A stretch of DNA of 40,328 nt from a virus. Location: the IMG/VR virus record IMGVR_UViG_3300049810_002844, positions 1 to 40,328 of that record; one strand, 5' to 3'. Below, one piece after another: positions 15,707-24,734 of this stretch. Under the pieces are notes generated by a model. It was not told the DNA's origin. It saw only the letters and a program-made list of their open reading frames with translations, and made no database searches. Each line of letters opens with the position of its first letter. Within the stretch, counting starts at the first letter, position 1. The translations under genes and the position numbers were made by a program.

Positions 15707-18176
15707 TTCCTAATTTATTATCTTTATAAATTAAAGTTGTTTTAGCTCCGTCTTTAATCTCTTTTTTAATAATTAATTCAGATAAAGGGTTTTCGATTTC
15801 TTTTTCTATTATTCTGCCAATGGGCCTTGCTCCAAAATTTTGTTCTGATATATAATCTGCGATATAATCTTTAGCAGATTTAGCTATATTAAAACTTATT
15901 CCCATGTCTTTTAATTTTGCTTTTAAAGGCCTGACTTCTATATTTAATATTTTATTAATATCTTCTTTTGATAAAGGTTGGTAAATTAAAACTTCTGACA
16001 TACGATTGACAAACTCTGGACGTAGTGCTTCACATGCTTTTTGTATAATTTTTTCTTTTTTCTTTTCTTCATTATCTGCAGCATTAAAACCTATTCCTCC
16101 AGATTTATGCGATATTTCAGAGCCAATGTTACCAGTAATAATAATTACTGAATTGGAAAAATCTCCAACTCTGCCTAATCCGTCTGTCAACCTACCCTCA
16201 TCTAATATTTGAAGCATGCATTGTACTGCGTCAGGATGAGACTTTTCGATCTCATCGAACAGAATGACACTATAAGGATTTTTGCTTATCTTATCAATAA
16301 GAAAAGAGCCCTCTTCGTAACCTACATACCCTGGAGAGGCTCCAGAAAGCTTGTTGCTTGAGGTTTTGTCTGAAAATTCAGACATATCTACTCTAATAAT
16401 TTCTGAGTTCTCACCAACTAAAAATCTAGACAATACTTTGGCTGTGTGAGTTTTTCCTAACCCAGTTTGACCAAGGATCAGGAAGCTAGCGATAGGCTTA
16501 GTTCTTTCTCGTAAGCCTGATTTTGATCTTAATATGGCTTTTGATATAGATTCTATAGCTTCATCTTGACCCACAATATTTCTTTTTAATTTACCTTCTA
16601 ATGATAAATATATATCTGCATCACTTTTTGACAATTCTGAAACAGGTATTTTTGTTGCTTGAGATACAGTTTTATATATATCACTTGCGGTAATAGTTTT
16701 TTTATACTTAAATTTTTTCTTCGCCCACGAGTTTAATGTTTGTTTATACCTGTCCAAAAGCGCATCTTGAGCTTGTAGTATTTCAGTTGTGTCTTTAAAA
16801 GAATTACTTAAATCATCTTCTTTTTTCATCAACTCTTCAAGCTCTTTTTCAATATCCAATATTTTCTTAGGTCGTTTAAATGACTTAATTTTTACTTTGG
16901 CTCCTGTTTGATCCATGATATCGATCGCCTTATCAGGAAAGTTCTTGGAGGGGATATATCTCGCCGCCAACTCAACTATGACTTCTAAGCACTCATCAGA
17001 ATATTCTACAACGTGAAAATCTTCATATTTAGACTTTATCCCTTCAAGTATCTGTAGGGTTTCTTCTTTGGATGGAGCTCTACATCTAACAGCTTGGAAT
17101 CTTCTGTCTAATGCTCCGTCTTTTAATATGGTCTTTTTATATTCACCATCTGTCGTAGCTCCAATGCATCTTATTTTTCCTCGTGCTAAGGCAGGCTTAA
17201 GCATGTTGGCCGCATCCATACTTCCTTCAGCGCTGCCAGCGCCAACCAACGTATGTATTTCATCTATGAATAATATTTTTTTATCGTCTTGTGATATTTC
17301 TTCTATAATAGATTTTAATCTTTCTTCAAATTGACCTCTATATTTTGTTCCAGCAATCATTGACCCTAAGTCTAATCCGTAGATACTGCGATTTAATAAT
17401 GGTTCAGGGCAATCTCCTGACTCAATAGAATTAGCCAAACCTTCAACAATAGCAGTTTTTCCAACCCCTGGGTCTCCAATTAAAACTGGATTATTTTTAG
17501 TTCTTCTAGATAATATCTCGCAGACTTCAAGGATCTCTTCATCTTTACCAATAATGTTGTCAAGCTTTCCTTTTCTTGATTGCTCATTATAGTTTATGCA
17601 AAATTTTTCAACAGCAGAAGTTTTTTTATTAGATTGCTGTTGAGTTCCTCCTTGAGCTTGTTGGGCTTCTTTTTGTAAATCTTGAGGAGGGTGAATAAGA
17701 AAAGGTATAAAATTGCTTTCTGCAGATGGCTCCGCTGAGAGTTGAAAATAGTTTTTAATTTCTTCTATAATTAAATCTTCAGGAATTTCTAAGGATTTAA
17801 AATATTTTGATACAGGAGAGCCTTCATACTTTAATAGAGATAAGAGTATATGCTCTATACCTACATAATCATGTCCAAAGTTCGCGCTGATTACGGAGGA
17901 TATTTCAAGCACCTGCTTAAATTTAGAAGAAAAAGTAACAGTTATACCGTTTTCTTTAGCAGGGGAATTTTTTGATTTCATGGAAGATATTAGTTTAATA
18001 GGGTCAATTCCCATTGAAGTTAATACTTCATGCACTATCCCGGCTTTTAAATGAAGAATTCCTAAAAATAATTCTTCAAGACAAGCCTTGCTTTTGTCTT
18101 TTTCTCTTGCTATTTTCTTAGATATTTCGATCGCTCTTTGAGCTCTAGGAGTAAAATTTGGTTTTGGTTGCATCAT
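15693..18176 (-). CDS. clpC: ClpC-like AAA+ unfoldase
   Basis: The 827-residue double-AAA+ Hsp100. Two Clp-N repeats at about 7-75 and 80-145. NBD1 has Walker A GDPGVGKT (234-241), Walker B ILFIDE (301-306) and arginine finger ALDRRF (355-360). A short M-domain coiled coil lies at about 435-485, as in ClpC rather than ClpB. NBD2 has GQTGLGKT (569-576), VILFDE (637-642) and RPEFVNR. IGF at 695-697 matches the ClpP-docking loop (IGF/IGL/VGF), so it may feed host ClpP. An upstream GTG at 18188 is in frame but belongs to the promoter element, so ATG 18176 (or the adjacent ATG 18173) is preferred. Confidence 0.9.
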   Translation of the reverse strand: MMQPKPNFTPRAQRAIEISKKIAREKDKSKACLEELFLGILHLKAGIVHEVLTSMGIDPIKLISSMKSKNSPAKENGITVTFSSKFKQVLEISSVISANFGHDYVGIEHILLSLLKYEGSPVSKYFKSLEIPEDLIIEEIKNYFQLSAEPSAESNFIPFLIHPPQDLQKEAQQAQGGTQQQSNKKTSAVEKFCINYNEQSRKGKLDNIIGKDEEILEVCEILSRRTKNNPVLIGDPGVGKTAIVEGLANSIESGDCPEPLLNRSIYGLDLGSMIAGTKYRGQFEERLKSIIEEISQDDKKILFIDEIHTLVGAGSAEGSMDAANMLKPALARGKIRCIGATTDGEYKKTILKDGALDRRFQAVRCRAPSKEETLQILEGIKSKYEDFHVVEYSDECLEVIVELAARYIPSKNFPDKAIDIMDQTGAKVKIKSFKRPKKILDIEKELEELMKKEDDLSNSFKDTTEILQAQDALLDRYKQTLNSWAKKKFKYKKTITASDIYKTVSQATKIPVSELSKSDADIYLSLEGKLKRNIVGQDEAIESISKAILRSKSGLRERTKPIASFLILGQTGLGKTHTAKVLSRFLVGENSEIIRVDMSEFSDKTSSNKLSGASPGYVGYEEGSFLIDKISKNPYSVILFDEIEKSHPDAVQCMLQILDEGRLTDGLGRVGDFSNSVIIITGNIGSEISHKSGGIGFNAADNEEKKKEKIIQKACEALRPEFVNRMSEVLIYQPLSKEDINKILNIEVRPLKAKLKDMGISFNIAKSAKDYIADYISEQNFGARPIGRIIEKEIENPLSELIIKKEIKDGAKTTLIYKDNKLGIMVK

Positions 18177-18179
18177 ATT

Positions 18180-18189
18180 GATATACACT
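18180..18189 (-). promoter_or_regulatory. GTG-TATATC promoter-like element before clp
   Basis: Abuts the dnaE stop codon (TAG ends at 18188). The hexamer ends 3 nt before ATG 18176 and 6 nt before the adjacent ATG 18173. It would allow clp to be expressed separately from the replication operon. Confidence 0.45.
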
Positions 18190-20767
18190 ATTTTAGGTCT
18201 GCTAATTTCATATATATATTTTCATTTAAGACATTTATGTTATTTACAAAGAATATATCGTCTGCTTTAGAACCATAGGTCACTATTATTGAGTTTTTTT
18301 CAGGAGCTTGATTTGTTGATAAAAATTCATCAAGCTTACTTTCTTTAGAATTATTGCACAGCATGCAATGAAGTGAGCCAAACTCGTCAGAAATTTCTAA
18401 TTTCATATACTTATTTCCAGAACGGCTGACTCTAGTAAAGCAATCATTTACTATGCCTATCACAGAAAGATTTGCGTTCCTTTTCTTTTCTTGATACTCT
18501 TTTAAGTTTGTTAACTTTAGCCCTGGTTTTCCAAATATATTTCTAAGATCTTCACTATAAGAATACCCTAATAATTGATTTTCAAAATACCAGTTTGCAA
18601 AGCTACTAGACTTACTGTTTTGCATATATATATTTTTATATGGTTCATATTTCTTTTTAAAGGTTTGAAATCTAGACTCTTTAAACAGCGGCCTCCCGTC
18701 GTCTCCCACGAGGTTTTTGTCCCTCGCAGCGACTATAGCATCTAATAATTTATAATCATACTTTTCACCTAGCTGTATAAAATTTCTTTTTTCTCTATCG
18801 GTTAGTATATTAAATACTTGAGCTTCTAGCACCAGAAGGGGCCTACTGCCCTCAAAGTGCGACAAAGCTCCAGCCTGTATCAATGCGCATAAAGTCCCTA
18901 TATTTAGACCAGCTTGTTTAGCAGAGATAAACATTTCGTACTTAGTGTCGCCTGATTCAGATCTAAACTCTATGAGAGATTTTAAAGCCTTTTCGCTAAT
19001 GCCTTTTATACTATTTAATCCATATCTTATGTTTTTGCCTTCTATTGAAAAATCCATTTCTGATTTAGATAGGTTCGGTGGCAATAGCTTTATGCCAAAA
19101 TAAGACAGTTCTTTACTAATTTTACCAACCTCTTCTTGTGGAGAGGGTTCAAACTTGGTCATATTTAGAAGAGATAAAAAGAATTGTATTGGATATTTAA
19201 ATTTTAAATAAGTCGTCCACGCTGCCAATGTTGAGTAAGCAATCGAATGGCTTTTATTAAAAGAATAATTTGCACTATCTTCTGCAACTCTCCATAAGAC
19301 TTCTCCTGCGTCGGGGCCTTCTCTGCTTAAGTCTTTATTTGTTAACTTGTTTGACTTAATCTTTTCGAATATTTTCTCTTTCCATTCCGCCATTTTGTCG
19401 ACTTTCTTTTTGCCGACAATTCTTCTGAGCTGCTCAGATTCATCTAATGTAAACCCAACCCTTACCGCCATTTTCATTAACTGCTCTTGATAAAGCGGAA
19501 TGCCTCCAGTATAATCTAAGATTTGGTCAAAGATAGGATGTACACTCTGGAAATTTCCAGTTTGAACGTAAGTCTCGTAATTAGATAAAAAATCTAAGGC
19601 TCCAGGGCGAGCTATAGCCAAAACAGCGCTTAGTTCCTCAAGGTTTTTAGGTTTAATTTTTTTGCAAACTTTGAAATCTGTATCAGCTTCAATTTGAAAT
19701 AATCCGCGAGGTGAAATTAAATCTTGCAAGTTTAAATATACATCTTCAGAGTGGACATCAATTTCTTCAAGCTCTATTCCAACCTGTTTTGCGGTATTAT
19801 GTAAAACACTTAAGGTTCTTAATCCTAAGATATCAAACTTAACCATTAACTCTGCAACCCAATTCATGTCGTAGCCAGTCACTTTTTGCCCTTCTGAGTT
19901 CATGAAGACTGGACATACTTCTGAAATTGCTTTATGAGATATAGCTATGCCTGAAGGATGCACTCCCGTATTCTTATTTAAATTTTGTATCTTTTGAGCA
20001 ATCTTTACAATTCCAGGAAATTCTTTTGACCAATTATGAAAATCTTCGCTTTCTTCAATAGAGGCGTCTATAGAAGCCACTTTTCCAAATTTCTTTGGAA
20101 TCATATCGCTTACGCGATTGGCGTCTTGCTCAGATTGATCTCCTACAATCTTAATGCACTCTTTTAAACATAACTTACTACTCAAAGTATTTAAAGTTAA
20201 AATTTTTGCAGTCCTGCCAGGGTGTTTCTTTTCAATATATTCTACAACTAAATGCCTATATTCGTAAGCTATATCATTATCAACATCAGCAAGTAAACTT
20301 CCATCTAAATATATCTCTCCATTGCTCTCAATTTTTCTAGCTCTACTTTTGGATACAAACCTTTCAAAAAAGAGTTCATTTTCTATTGGATCTATTTTGG
20401 TAACATTAATCAAAAACAGAACTAACGATCCTGCCGCACTACCTCTTCCTGGTCCAGTTGGAATTTGATTTTCATGGCAAAAATTAATAATATCCCAGTT
20501 TAATAAAATATAATCTGTAAAACCTAATTCTTCTAAAGTGTTAAGTTCATATTCTAATCTTTCTCTATATTCGGATTCGTTGTCTTTATTTGTGATTTGT
20601 TTATCTTTTAATCCTTTTTCGCAGATTTTAGAAAGGAATTCGAAATTAGAAACTTGTTGATCTATGTTGAGTTGGGTATAAAACTTTTTACTAATCTTGA
20701 GTTTGGGCAGTTTGACTCCAGGCTCCATGCATCCATCGTAATTTTTAAAGTTATCAAGAAAACTCAT
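18188..20767 (-). CDS. dnaE: DNA polymerase III alpha-like polymerase (DnaE core, without PHP)
   Basis: The 859-residue C-family polymerase lacking the N-terminal PHP domain. The palm shows the nucleotide-binding GPGRGSAAGSL (105-115), catalytic Asp161 and Asp163 in ADVDNDI, and the third Asp312 in VKFDILGLRT, so all three catalytic acids are present. Fingers (FNKSHSIAYS), helix-hairpin-helix (SIKGISEKALKSL) and a C-terminal OB-like domain (about 750-840) follow. No clear beta-clamp motif was identified. ATG 20767 is chosen over the frame-open codon at 20782 because GGGAGGT lies 6 nt upstream. It overlaps the exonuclease stop by 4 nt. The PHP part is encoded separately at 21886-22614. Confidence 0.92.
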   Translation of the reverse strand: MSFLDNFKNYDGCMEPGVKLPKLKISKKFYTQLNIDQQVSNFEFLSKICEKGLKDKQITNKDNESEYRERLEYELNTLEELGFTDYILLNWDIINFCHENQIPTGPGRGSAAGSLVLFLINVTKIDPIENELFFERFVSKSRARKIESNGEIYLDGSLLADVDNDIAYEYRHLVVEYIEKKHPGRTAKILTLNTLSSKLCLKECIKIVGDQSEQDANRVSDMIPKKFGKVASIDASIEESEDFHNWSKEFPGIVKIAQKIQNLNKNTGVHPSGIAISHKAISEVCPVFMNSEGQKVTGYDMNWVAELMVKFDILGLRTLSVLHNTAKQVGIELEEIDVHSEDVYLNLQDLISPRGLFQIEADTDFKVCKKIKPKNLEELSAVLAIARPGALDFLSNYETYVQTGNFQSVHPIFDQILDYTGGIPLYQEQLMKMAVRVGFTLDESEQLRRIVGKKKVDKMAEWKEKIFEKIKSNKLTNKDLSREGPDAGEVLWRVAEDSANYSFNKSHSIAYSTLAAWTTYLKFKYPIQFFLSLLNMTKFEPSPQEEVGKISKELSYFGIKLLPPNLSKSEMDFSIEGKNIRYGLNSIKGISEKALKSLIEFRSESGDTKYEMFISAKQAGLNIGTLCALIQAGALSHFEGSRPLLVLEAQVFNILTDREKRNFIQLGEKYDYKLLDAIVAARDKNLVGDDGRPLFKESRFQTFKKKYEPYKNIYMQNSKSSSFANWYFENQLLGYSYSEDLRNIFGKPGLKLTNLKEYQEKKRNANLSVIGIVNDCFTRVSRSGNKYMKLEISDEFGSLHCMLCNNSKESKLDEFLSTNQAPEKNSIIVTYGSKADDIFFVNNINVLNENIYMKLADLK

Positions 20768-21405
20768 ACTTCTACCTCCCACAACATTTTACTAAATACT
20801 TCCATATTCTTTTTAATATCATACATGGCATCATGTAACTTATTGGGGTCAAAATCTATATCGTAGTCCTTGCAGCACTGTTGAAGGTTAACCTTAAGGC
20901 CTCTTTCCCTAATATTTAAAAGCTTATACATCCAGGGAAGTCTTTCGGAATTATTTTTCTTTTCAATGTTTTTCTTAATCGATCTTGCTAAGCAGACAGT
21001 ATCTATAATTCTATTTATATATGAGTAGTCTGGGGTTTTCTTTAATAGCTTTCTGTGGATGTTATGAATGTATACATCGAAACCTAAAACGTTATGACCT
21101 AAAGGTATAATTGATTCATCATACAAATACTTCTCAAAATGTTCAAGAGCTTTGCGTGGGCAAGATTTTCTTTTATTATACATAGTTTTGGTAAATCCTG
21201 TGATCTTAGCCGCCTCTTTAGATACGTGGATATCTTTCCAGTTTAAAATATAATCTGCTTGATCTAGAATTTTATCCGCCTGAAAAACCATAAATGCTAA
21301 TTGCCAAGGTTTGTTATCAGTCGATATTAAATTTAAATTACATGTTTCGTAATCAAAAATAATATACTTTTGTTTTTTATTGAATCTTAATAACTCTTCT
21401 TTCAT
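20764..21405 (-). CDS. DnaQ-like 3'-5' exonuclease (DEDDh)
   Basis: The 213-residue proofreading-type exonuclease. ExoI is IIFDYETCNLN (acidic pair Asp and Glu near 18-20), ExoII is LGHNVLGFDVYIHN (about 102-115) and ExoIII is LHDAMYDIKKN (about 188-198). ExoIII has the HxxxxD spacing of the DEDDh subgroup. Such enzymes act with C-family polymerases as the epsilon subunit. It lies between the SET gene (4-nt overlap) and dnaE (4-nt ATGA overlap), so translation of the three is coupled, and a proofreading partner role for the adjacent DnaE is the natural inference. Confidence 0.9.
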   Translation of the reverse strand: MKEELLRFNKKQKYIIFDYETCNLNLISTDNKPWQLAFMVFQADKILDQADYILNWKDIHVSKEAAKITGFTKTMYNKRKSCPRKALEHFEKYLYDESIIPLGHNVLGFDVYIHNIHRKLLKKTPDYSYINRIIDTVCLARSIKKNIEKKNNSERLPWMYKLLNIRERGLKVNLQQCCKDYDIDFDPNKLHDAMYDIKKNMEVFSKMLWEVEV

Positions 21406-21905
21406 TTTAAATCTGTTCTATTTTCTGTATTTCCGTAGTTTATGAATAGTTCTTCGTTTTTATTAACATCTTTAATTGTATAATAATCAAAGCAAAAATC
21501 TTTTTTATTAAATTTGTATCCAACATTTGGTTCATGAGAATGATTATATATCATTCCGTGACCTAATACAACTGCATAATTTAGTAAATTGTTAATTTTT
21601 TCATAGCCTAACTTTAATATAGTTTCTGCTTTGTCTTTAAAGTCTTCGTTATAAGATAATAGTTTTGCCATATCTATTTTGGTTTTTTCTTTTTGGATCT
21701 CTTCAGATTTATCTTTTTCAGGAAAACAAAACATGTATCTTCTTAAGTTTGCGTCTTGTCCTCCGTGATCTTTCTCGGGTATAATAAAATGGCACTGCTC
21801 TAGCAATGTGCCTAGTTTTATATCTTCTTTCGCAAAAACACCTCTTCCAGAGATATTAGAGCGGTCAATTTTTATTTTGTTAGAATTAAAAAGGTTGTAC
21901 TGCAT
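21402..21905 (-). CDS. SET-domain protein (putative protein-lysine methyltransferase)
   Basis: The 167-residue product with the main SET motifs: SGRGVFAKEDIKLGTLLE (19-36), the NHSHEPN block (121-127) corresponding to NHS-C-x-P-N with the AdoMet/pseudoknot residues, and FINYG (154-158) corresponding to the catalytic Tyr motif. Pre- and post-SET cysteine clusters are absent, as in small bacterial or viral SET proteins. The substrate is unknown and could be a replication, host chromatin-like or ribosomal protein. The gene overlaps the PHP gene by 20 nt and the exonuclease by 4 nt, so it is wired into the polymerase operon. Confidence 0.85.
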   Translation of the reverse strand: MQYNLFNSNKIKIDRSNISGRGVFAKEDIKLGTLLEQCHFIIPEKDHGGQDANLRRYMFCFPEKDKSEEIQKEKTKIDMAKLLSYNEDFKDKAETILKLGYEKINNLLNYAVVLGHGMIYNHSHEPNVGYKFNKKDFCFDYYTIKDVNKNEELFINYGNTENRTDLK

Positions 21906-22614
21906 GTTCTAAAAAAGATTCAAAACAAAATTCATCGCTGCCAAAATGATCTAGACCCGGATTACTTAAGCTTTTTTGCCCAAACTTTCTATTACAGATA
22001 CATTGATATGTTTGAAAAGCTTCTAAGTCAGATTTGTTTTTGTATTTAATCGATTTAACTTCTTCTGTTTTGTAACCACTTGATTTACAAAACTTAATCA
22101 CTTTCTCTCGAATCATTGCATCAAAAGGCAAATCATTGTATTCTAGGAAGAAAGTCGGATCAAAACTTTTGATGTCTGGGGTGCAATTATCAAATTGCAT
22201 TAGGTTTTTATATATAAACGAATCATAAAAGGGGATAGCCATCAGCAAATCCTTGCTCCAATTATCTTTAAGAGAAGATATTGATACGCAGTTATCCTCG
22301 GCAGATTTAGTGCTAAATATGAGGTTTAATTTCTTGCACCCTCTTGCGTTTTTTGCAAATACTATAACTTTGTGTTTTTGTTCGCAGCACGCGAGCTTTA
22401 GTCCAAAGATTAATTCAATCCCTAATTCTTTGGATTTAGTAAAAGCTTGAGGAAAACCTGTTAGAGAATTCTCGACAAGAACTAATTGTTTGAGATTATT
22501 CTCTTGTGCAATATCAAATACGCTATCTGAACCGTCAGTGTTTTCAGGGTTTGGTTCGTTTAAAGTAAGAATACTCTTTCCAATACTATAATGAGAAGTA
22601 AATATAGGTATCAT
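21886..22614 (-). CDS. Detached, degenerate PHP domain of DNA polymerase III alpha
   Basis: The 242-residue product reads as the N-terminal PHP module of DnaE. It has a TSHYSIG start (HxH motif reduced to one His), then an A-x-E-N-N-L-K-Q-L-V-L-V-E-N helix-strand, then a LTGFPQAFTKSKELGIELIFGLKL block matching the GIKPI-G strand of DnaE. A C-terminal extension includes the FLEYNDLP region. The metal-binding residues are largely lost, so it is probably a structural subunit. The frame is open up to TTG 22653, but that TTG is the -35 box of the promoter. ATG 22614 fits the promoter position. The polymerase core is encoded two genes downstream. Confidence 0.75.
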   Translation of the reverse strand: MIPIFTSHYSIGKSILTLNEPNPENTDGSDSVFDIAQENNLKQLVLVENSLTGFPQAFTKSKELGIELIFGLKLACCEQKHKVIVFAKNARGCKKLNLIFSTKSAEDNCVSISSLKDNWSKDLLMAIPFYDSFIYKNLMQFDNCTPDIKSFDPTFFLEYNDLPFDAMIREKVIKFCKSSGYKTEEVKSIKYKNKSDLEAFQTYQCICNRKFGQKSLSNPGLDHFGSDEFCFESFLEHAVQPF

Positions 22615-22637
22615 ATGGTAAGAAGTATACCATATGA
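22611..22637. repeat. Palindrome over the -10 box and start codon of the PHP gene
   Basis: A perfect 10-bp inverted repeat, TCATATGGTA (22611-22620) and TACCATATGA (22628-22637), with a 7-nt loop. It spans the -10 box of the leftward promoter and the start codon at 22612-22614, so it is positioned to act as a repressor operator. Confidence 0.55.
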
Positions 22638-22653
22638 ACCTATAAAATGTCAA
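22624..22653 (-). promoter_or_regulatory. Sigma70-type promoter of the polymerase operon
   Basis: On the minus strand TTGACA (22653-22648), 18-nt spacer, TATACT (22629-22624). The -10 box ends 9 nt before the ATG at 22614, so the leader would be very short or absent. It drives the PHP, SET, exonuclease and dnaE genes. Confidence 0.8.
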
Positions 22654-22664
22654 GAATAATTAAG

Positions 22665-23438
22665 TTAATACTTCTTGTTTTTAGCTTTAGAATTCTTACA
22701 GTTTCCTGCCTCGGAACAAGCTGTAGGTGTTTTGCAGGAATCACATGTTTCAAAAGCTTTGGATTTTTTCTTTTTGTCTAAAATAGATTTTTTAACCGAT
22801 TCAGGTAATTTTTTTTGCTCGTCTGTCAAACCTGCGTCTTTACTTTTTTTGTCTTTATCGTCTTCAGCTTTAGATTTTTTCTTGGGTTTCTGAGCTTTTT
22901 CGTATGCTTTTTTTGAAGGACGGTCTTTATCTCCAGGTTTTGCTGGGCGATAATTTTTACCTTCTCTTTTCTTTTTTTTGCGGATATTATCCCATAAGCC
23001 TTGTTTACTCTCAGAGACTTCTGACTCATCTAGCATTTCTAAAATCTCTTCCTCAAAGTCTAGACTGCTAGATACTTTGCTTACAGGTTTTTTACTCCAC
23101 ATTTTGCACGACCAATATTTTGCTTTGGTTTTTGGCCCTGGGTTATCGCAGTTGTGTCTAGCTCTAAAAGATTTTCTGCGCTCTGGATTATCTCTCTTGA
23201 TTTCCATGTTTGGATCACCAAAATTTACTTTTACAACATTACCTTTTTCGTTTTTAACATAAACCGAAAATTTCTTTGGCCCACCTGGGGTTCGGAATGG
23301 TTTATTCAACTTTTTACCTTTGTTTTTTTCTTCGGCAAAAACTTCTTCGGAAACAGCTTCTTCATAGCCTTCTTCCTCTTCGAGCGCAGCTCTAATCTCT
23401 TCTGTTAAGTCTATTTTTTGAATATACTTTTTCATCAT
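22665..23438 (-). CDS. Phage-conserved Cys/Lys-rich protein, 257 aa
   Basis: Residues about 55-115 hold a compact domain with FSVYVKNEKGNVVKVNFGDP, a PERRKSFRARHNCD block and KYWSCKMW. This arrangement recurs in phage head-associated polyproteins and may bind metal through its Cys/His residues. The C-terminal half is an extended Lys/Asp/Ser-rich region with a WDNIRKKKKREGK motif and ends with a CDSCKTPTACSEAGNC cluster. The start codon overlaps the DUF1501 stop (ATGA, 4 nt), so it is translationally coupled to that gene. A virion or DNA-binding role is possible. The exact family name is not asserted. Confidence 0.65.
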   Translation of the reverse strand: MMKKYIQKIDLTEEIRAALEEEEGYEEAVSEEVFAEEKNKGKKLNKPFRTPGGPKKFSVYVKNEKGNVVKVNFGDPNMEIKRDNPERRKSFRARHNCDNPGPKTKAKYWSCKMWSKKPVSKVSSSLDFEEEILEMLDESEVSESKQGLWDNIRKKKKREGKNYRPAKPGDKDRPSKKAYEKAQKPKKKSKAEDDKDKKSKDAGLTDEQKKLPESVKKSILDKKKKSKAFETCDSCKTPTACSEAGNCKNSKAKNKKY

Positions 23439-24727
23439 GATAAAATTTCTGTTAATGGATCTCCTTTATGTGCTATAGTAAATGGCCTACCAGAGGGAGA
23501 ATATTGGTAGTCATTTAATGGTAATCCTAAAATGAAAGCTATAGTTGCATTAAGATCTTCGGGCTTTACGGGCTTGCCCTCAACTGGGGATCTACCTGTC
23601 TTATCGCTTTCTCCATAAGTAAAACCTCCTTTTATTCCTCCTCCTGCGAGAAAGGCTGTAAAACAATAAGGCCAATGATCTCTGCCATCTCTGCCGTTGA
23701 TATTTGGAGTCCTTCCAAATTCAGATGTTAAGACAACTAGGGTTTCGAAAAGCATTCCTCTTCTGTCTAGATCTATTAATAGCCCACTTAAAGCTTGGTC
23801 AATATCTGCGCAATTCGCTGCGACTCTTTCAAAATTATTATCATGAGTATCCCAGCCCCCGCGCGTCACTTCGACATATCTGACACCATGTTCTACGAGC
23901 CTTCTTGCTAGCAAACAACCTTTACCGAAATTAGTTGAGCCATACAAGTTACTGGTCATTTCGGTTTCTTTGGTGATATCAAACGCATTTAAATCATTAC
24001 TGTTCATTAACTTAATTGCATCTTTATATAAATCAGAATAAGCTCTTACGTGTTTTAATGGAAATTCTGAAGCAAAGTTTTGGTTAAGTTTTTCTGCAAT
24101 AGAAATTCTACTTTGAAAATGCTCGTGGTCTAGATATGAAGCCATTTTACTATTGGCTAATCCAGATGAAGGGTTATTTATGGGTAGCGCTCCATATTTA
24201 GATTCTAAGAAGCCTGCTCCTCCTCCGCCACCTCCAATTTTTACATTACTAGGAATTGTTTTATTTATTGATCCAGAAAGTTTTGCCACCCAACTGCCAA
24301 AAGTAGGATGAACTATTGTCCCTCTTTTAAGGTAGCTTGTATGCATTAAATAGCTGGCCTGCTCGTGCGCTCCCTGGCTTGTATTCATTGTTTTTATGAT
24401 TGATGCGTGATGCATAAGCTGAGCAGTCTTAGGAAGGTTTTCAGATAATAAAATTCCATCTGCGCTTGTCTGGATCGACCGGGTTGGCCCTTGAATATCG
24501 GGGGCATCAGGTTTAGGGGCAAAAGTATCAAGATGAGACATTGCTCCTGACATGTTTAAATATATTACATGTCTTGCTTTAGGAACTCTAGCTCCAGGTT
24601 GAAGAGCTTGAACATTATTATGTATATATGCTCCTGCCATTGGCATTAACCCTACCCCAAAACAAGCTTTAGCAGCGTGAGCAATAAACTCCCTCCTGCC
24701 TAGTTCATCTATTTTGTTATAGTTCAT
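23435..24727 (-). CDS. DUF1501 family protein with Tat-type signal
   Basis: The 430-residue DUF1501 protein (alkaline-phosphatase/sulfatase-like superfamily). Twin-arginine start GRREFIAHAAKACFG (Arg11-Arg12) followed by a hydrophobic stretch predicts Tat export. Recognisable blocks are VIYLNMSGAMSHLDTFAPKP (about 45-64), NLPKTAQLMH, GAHEQASYLMHT, a glycine run near 165, VEVTRGGWDTHDNN, VVLTSEFGRTPNINGRDGRDHWPYCFTAFLAGGG and a C-terminal RPVxG-like end. In PVC bacteria these genes follow DUF1549/DUF1553 genes, the same order as here. ATG 24727 is chosen over TTG 24745 because the promoter-like element occupies the interval. Biochemical role not established for the family. Confidence 0.92.
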   Translation of the reverse strand: MNYNKIDELGRREFIAHAAKACFGVGLMPMAGAYIHNNVQALQPGARVPKARHVIYLNMSGAMSHLDTFAPKPDAPDIQGPTRSIQTSADGILLSENLPKTAQLMHHASIIKTMNTSQGAHEQASYLMHTSYLKRGTIVHPTFGSWVAKLSGSINKTIPSNVKIGGGGGGAGFLESKYGALPINNPSSGLANSKMASYLDHEHFQSRISIAEKLNQNFASEFPLKHVRAYSDLYKDAIKLMNSNDLNAFDITKETEMTSNLYGSTNFGKGCLLARRLVEHGVRYVEVTRGGWDTHDNNFERVAANCADIDQALSGLLIDLDRRGMLFETLVVLTSEFGRTPNINGRDGRDHWPYCFTAFLAGGGIKGGFTYGESDKTGRSPVEGKPVKPEDLNATIAFILGLPLNDYQYSPSGRPFTIAHKGDPLTEILS

Positions 24728-24734
24728 AATTATA

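Noticed and set aside
16006-17334. Rightward ORFs inside the Clp gene
   Set aside because: They are antisense shadows of a gene with clear AAA+ motifs.
18186-18188. GTG at 18188 as start of the Clp gene
   Set aside because: The GTG is the first part of the recurrent promoter-like element and abuts the dnaE stop; ATG 18176 or 18173 fits Clp N-domain length better.
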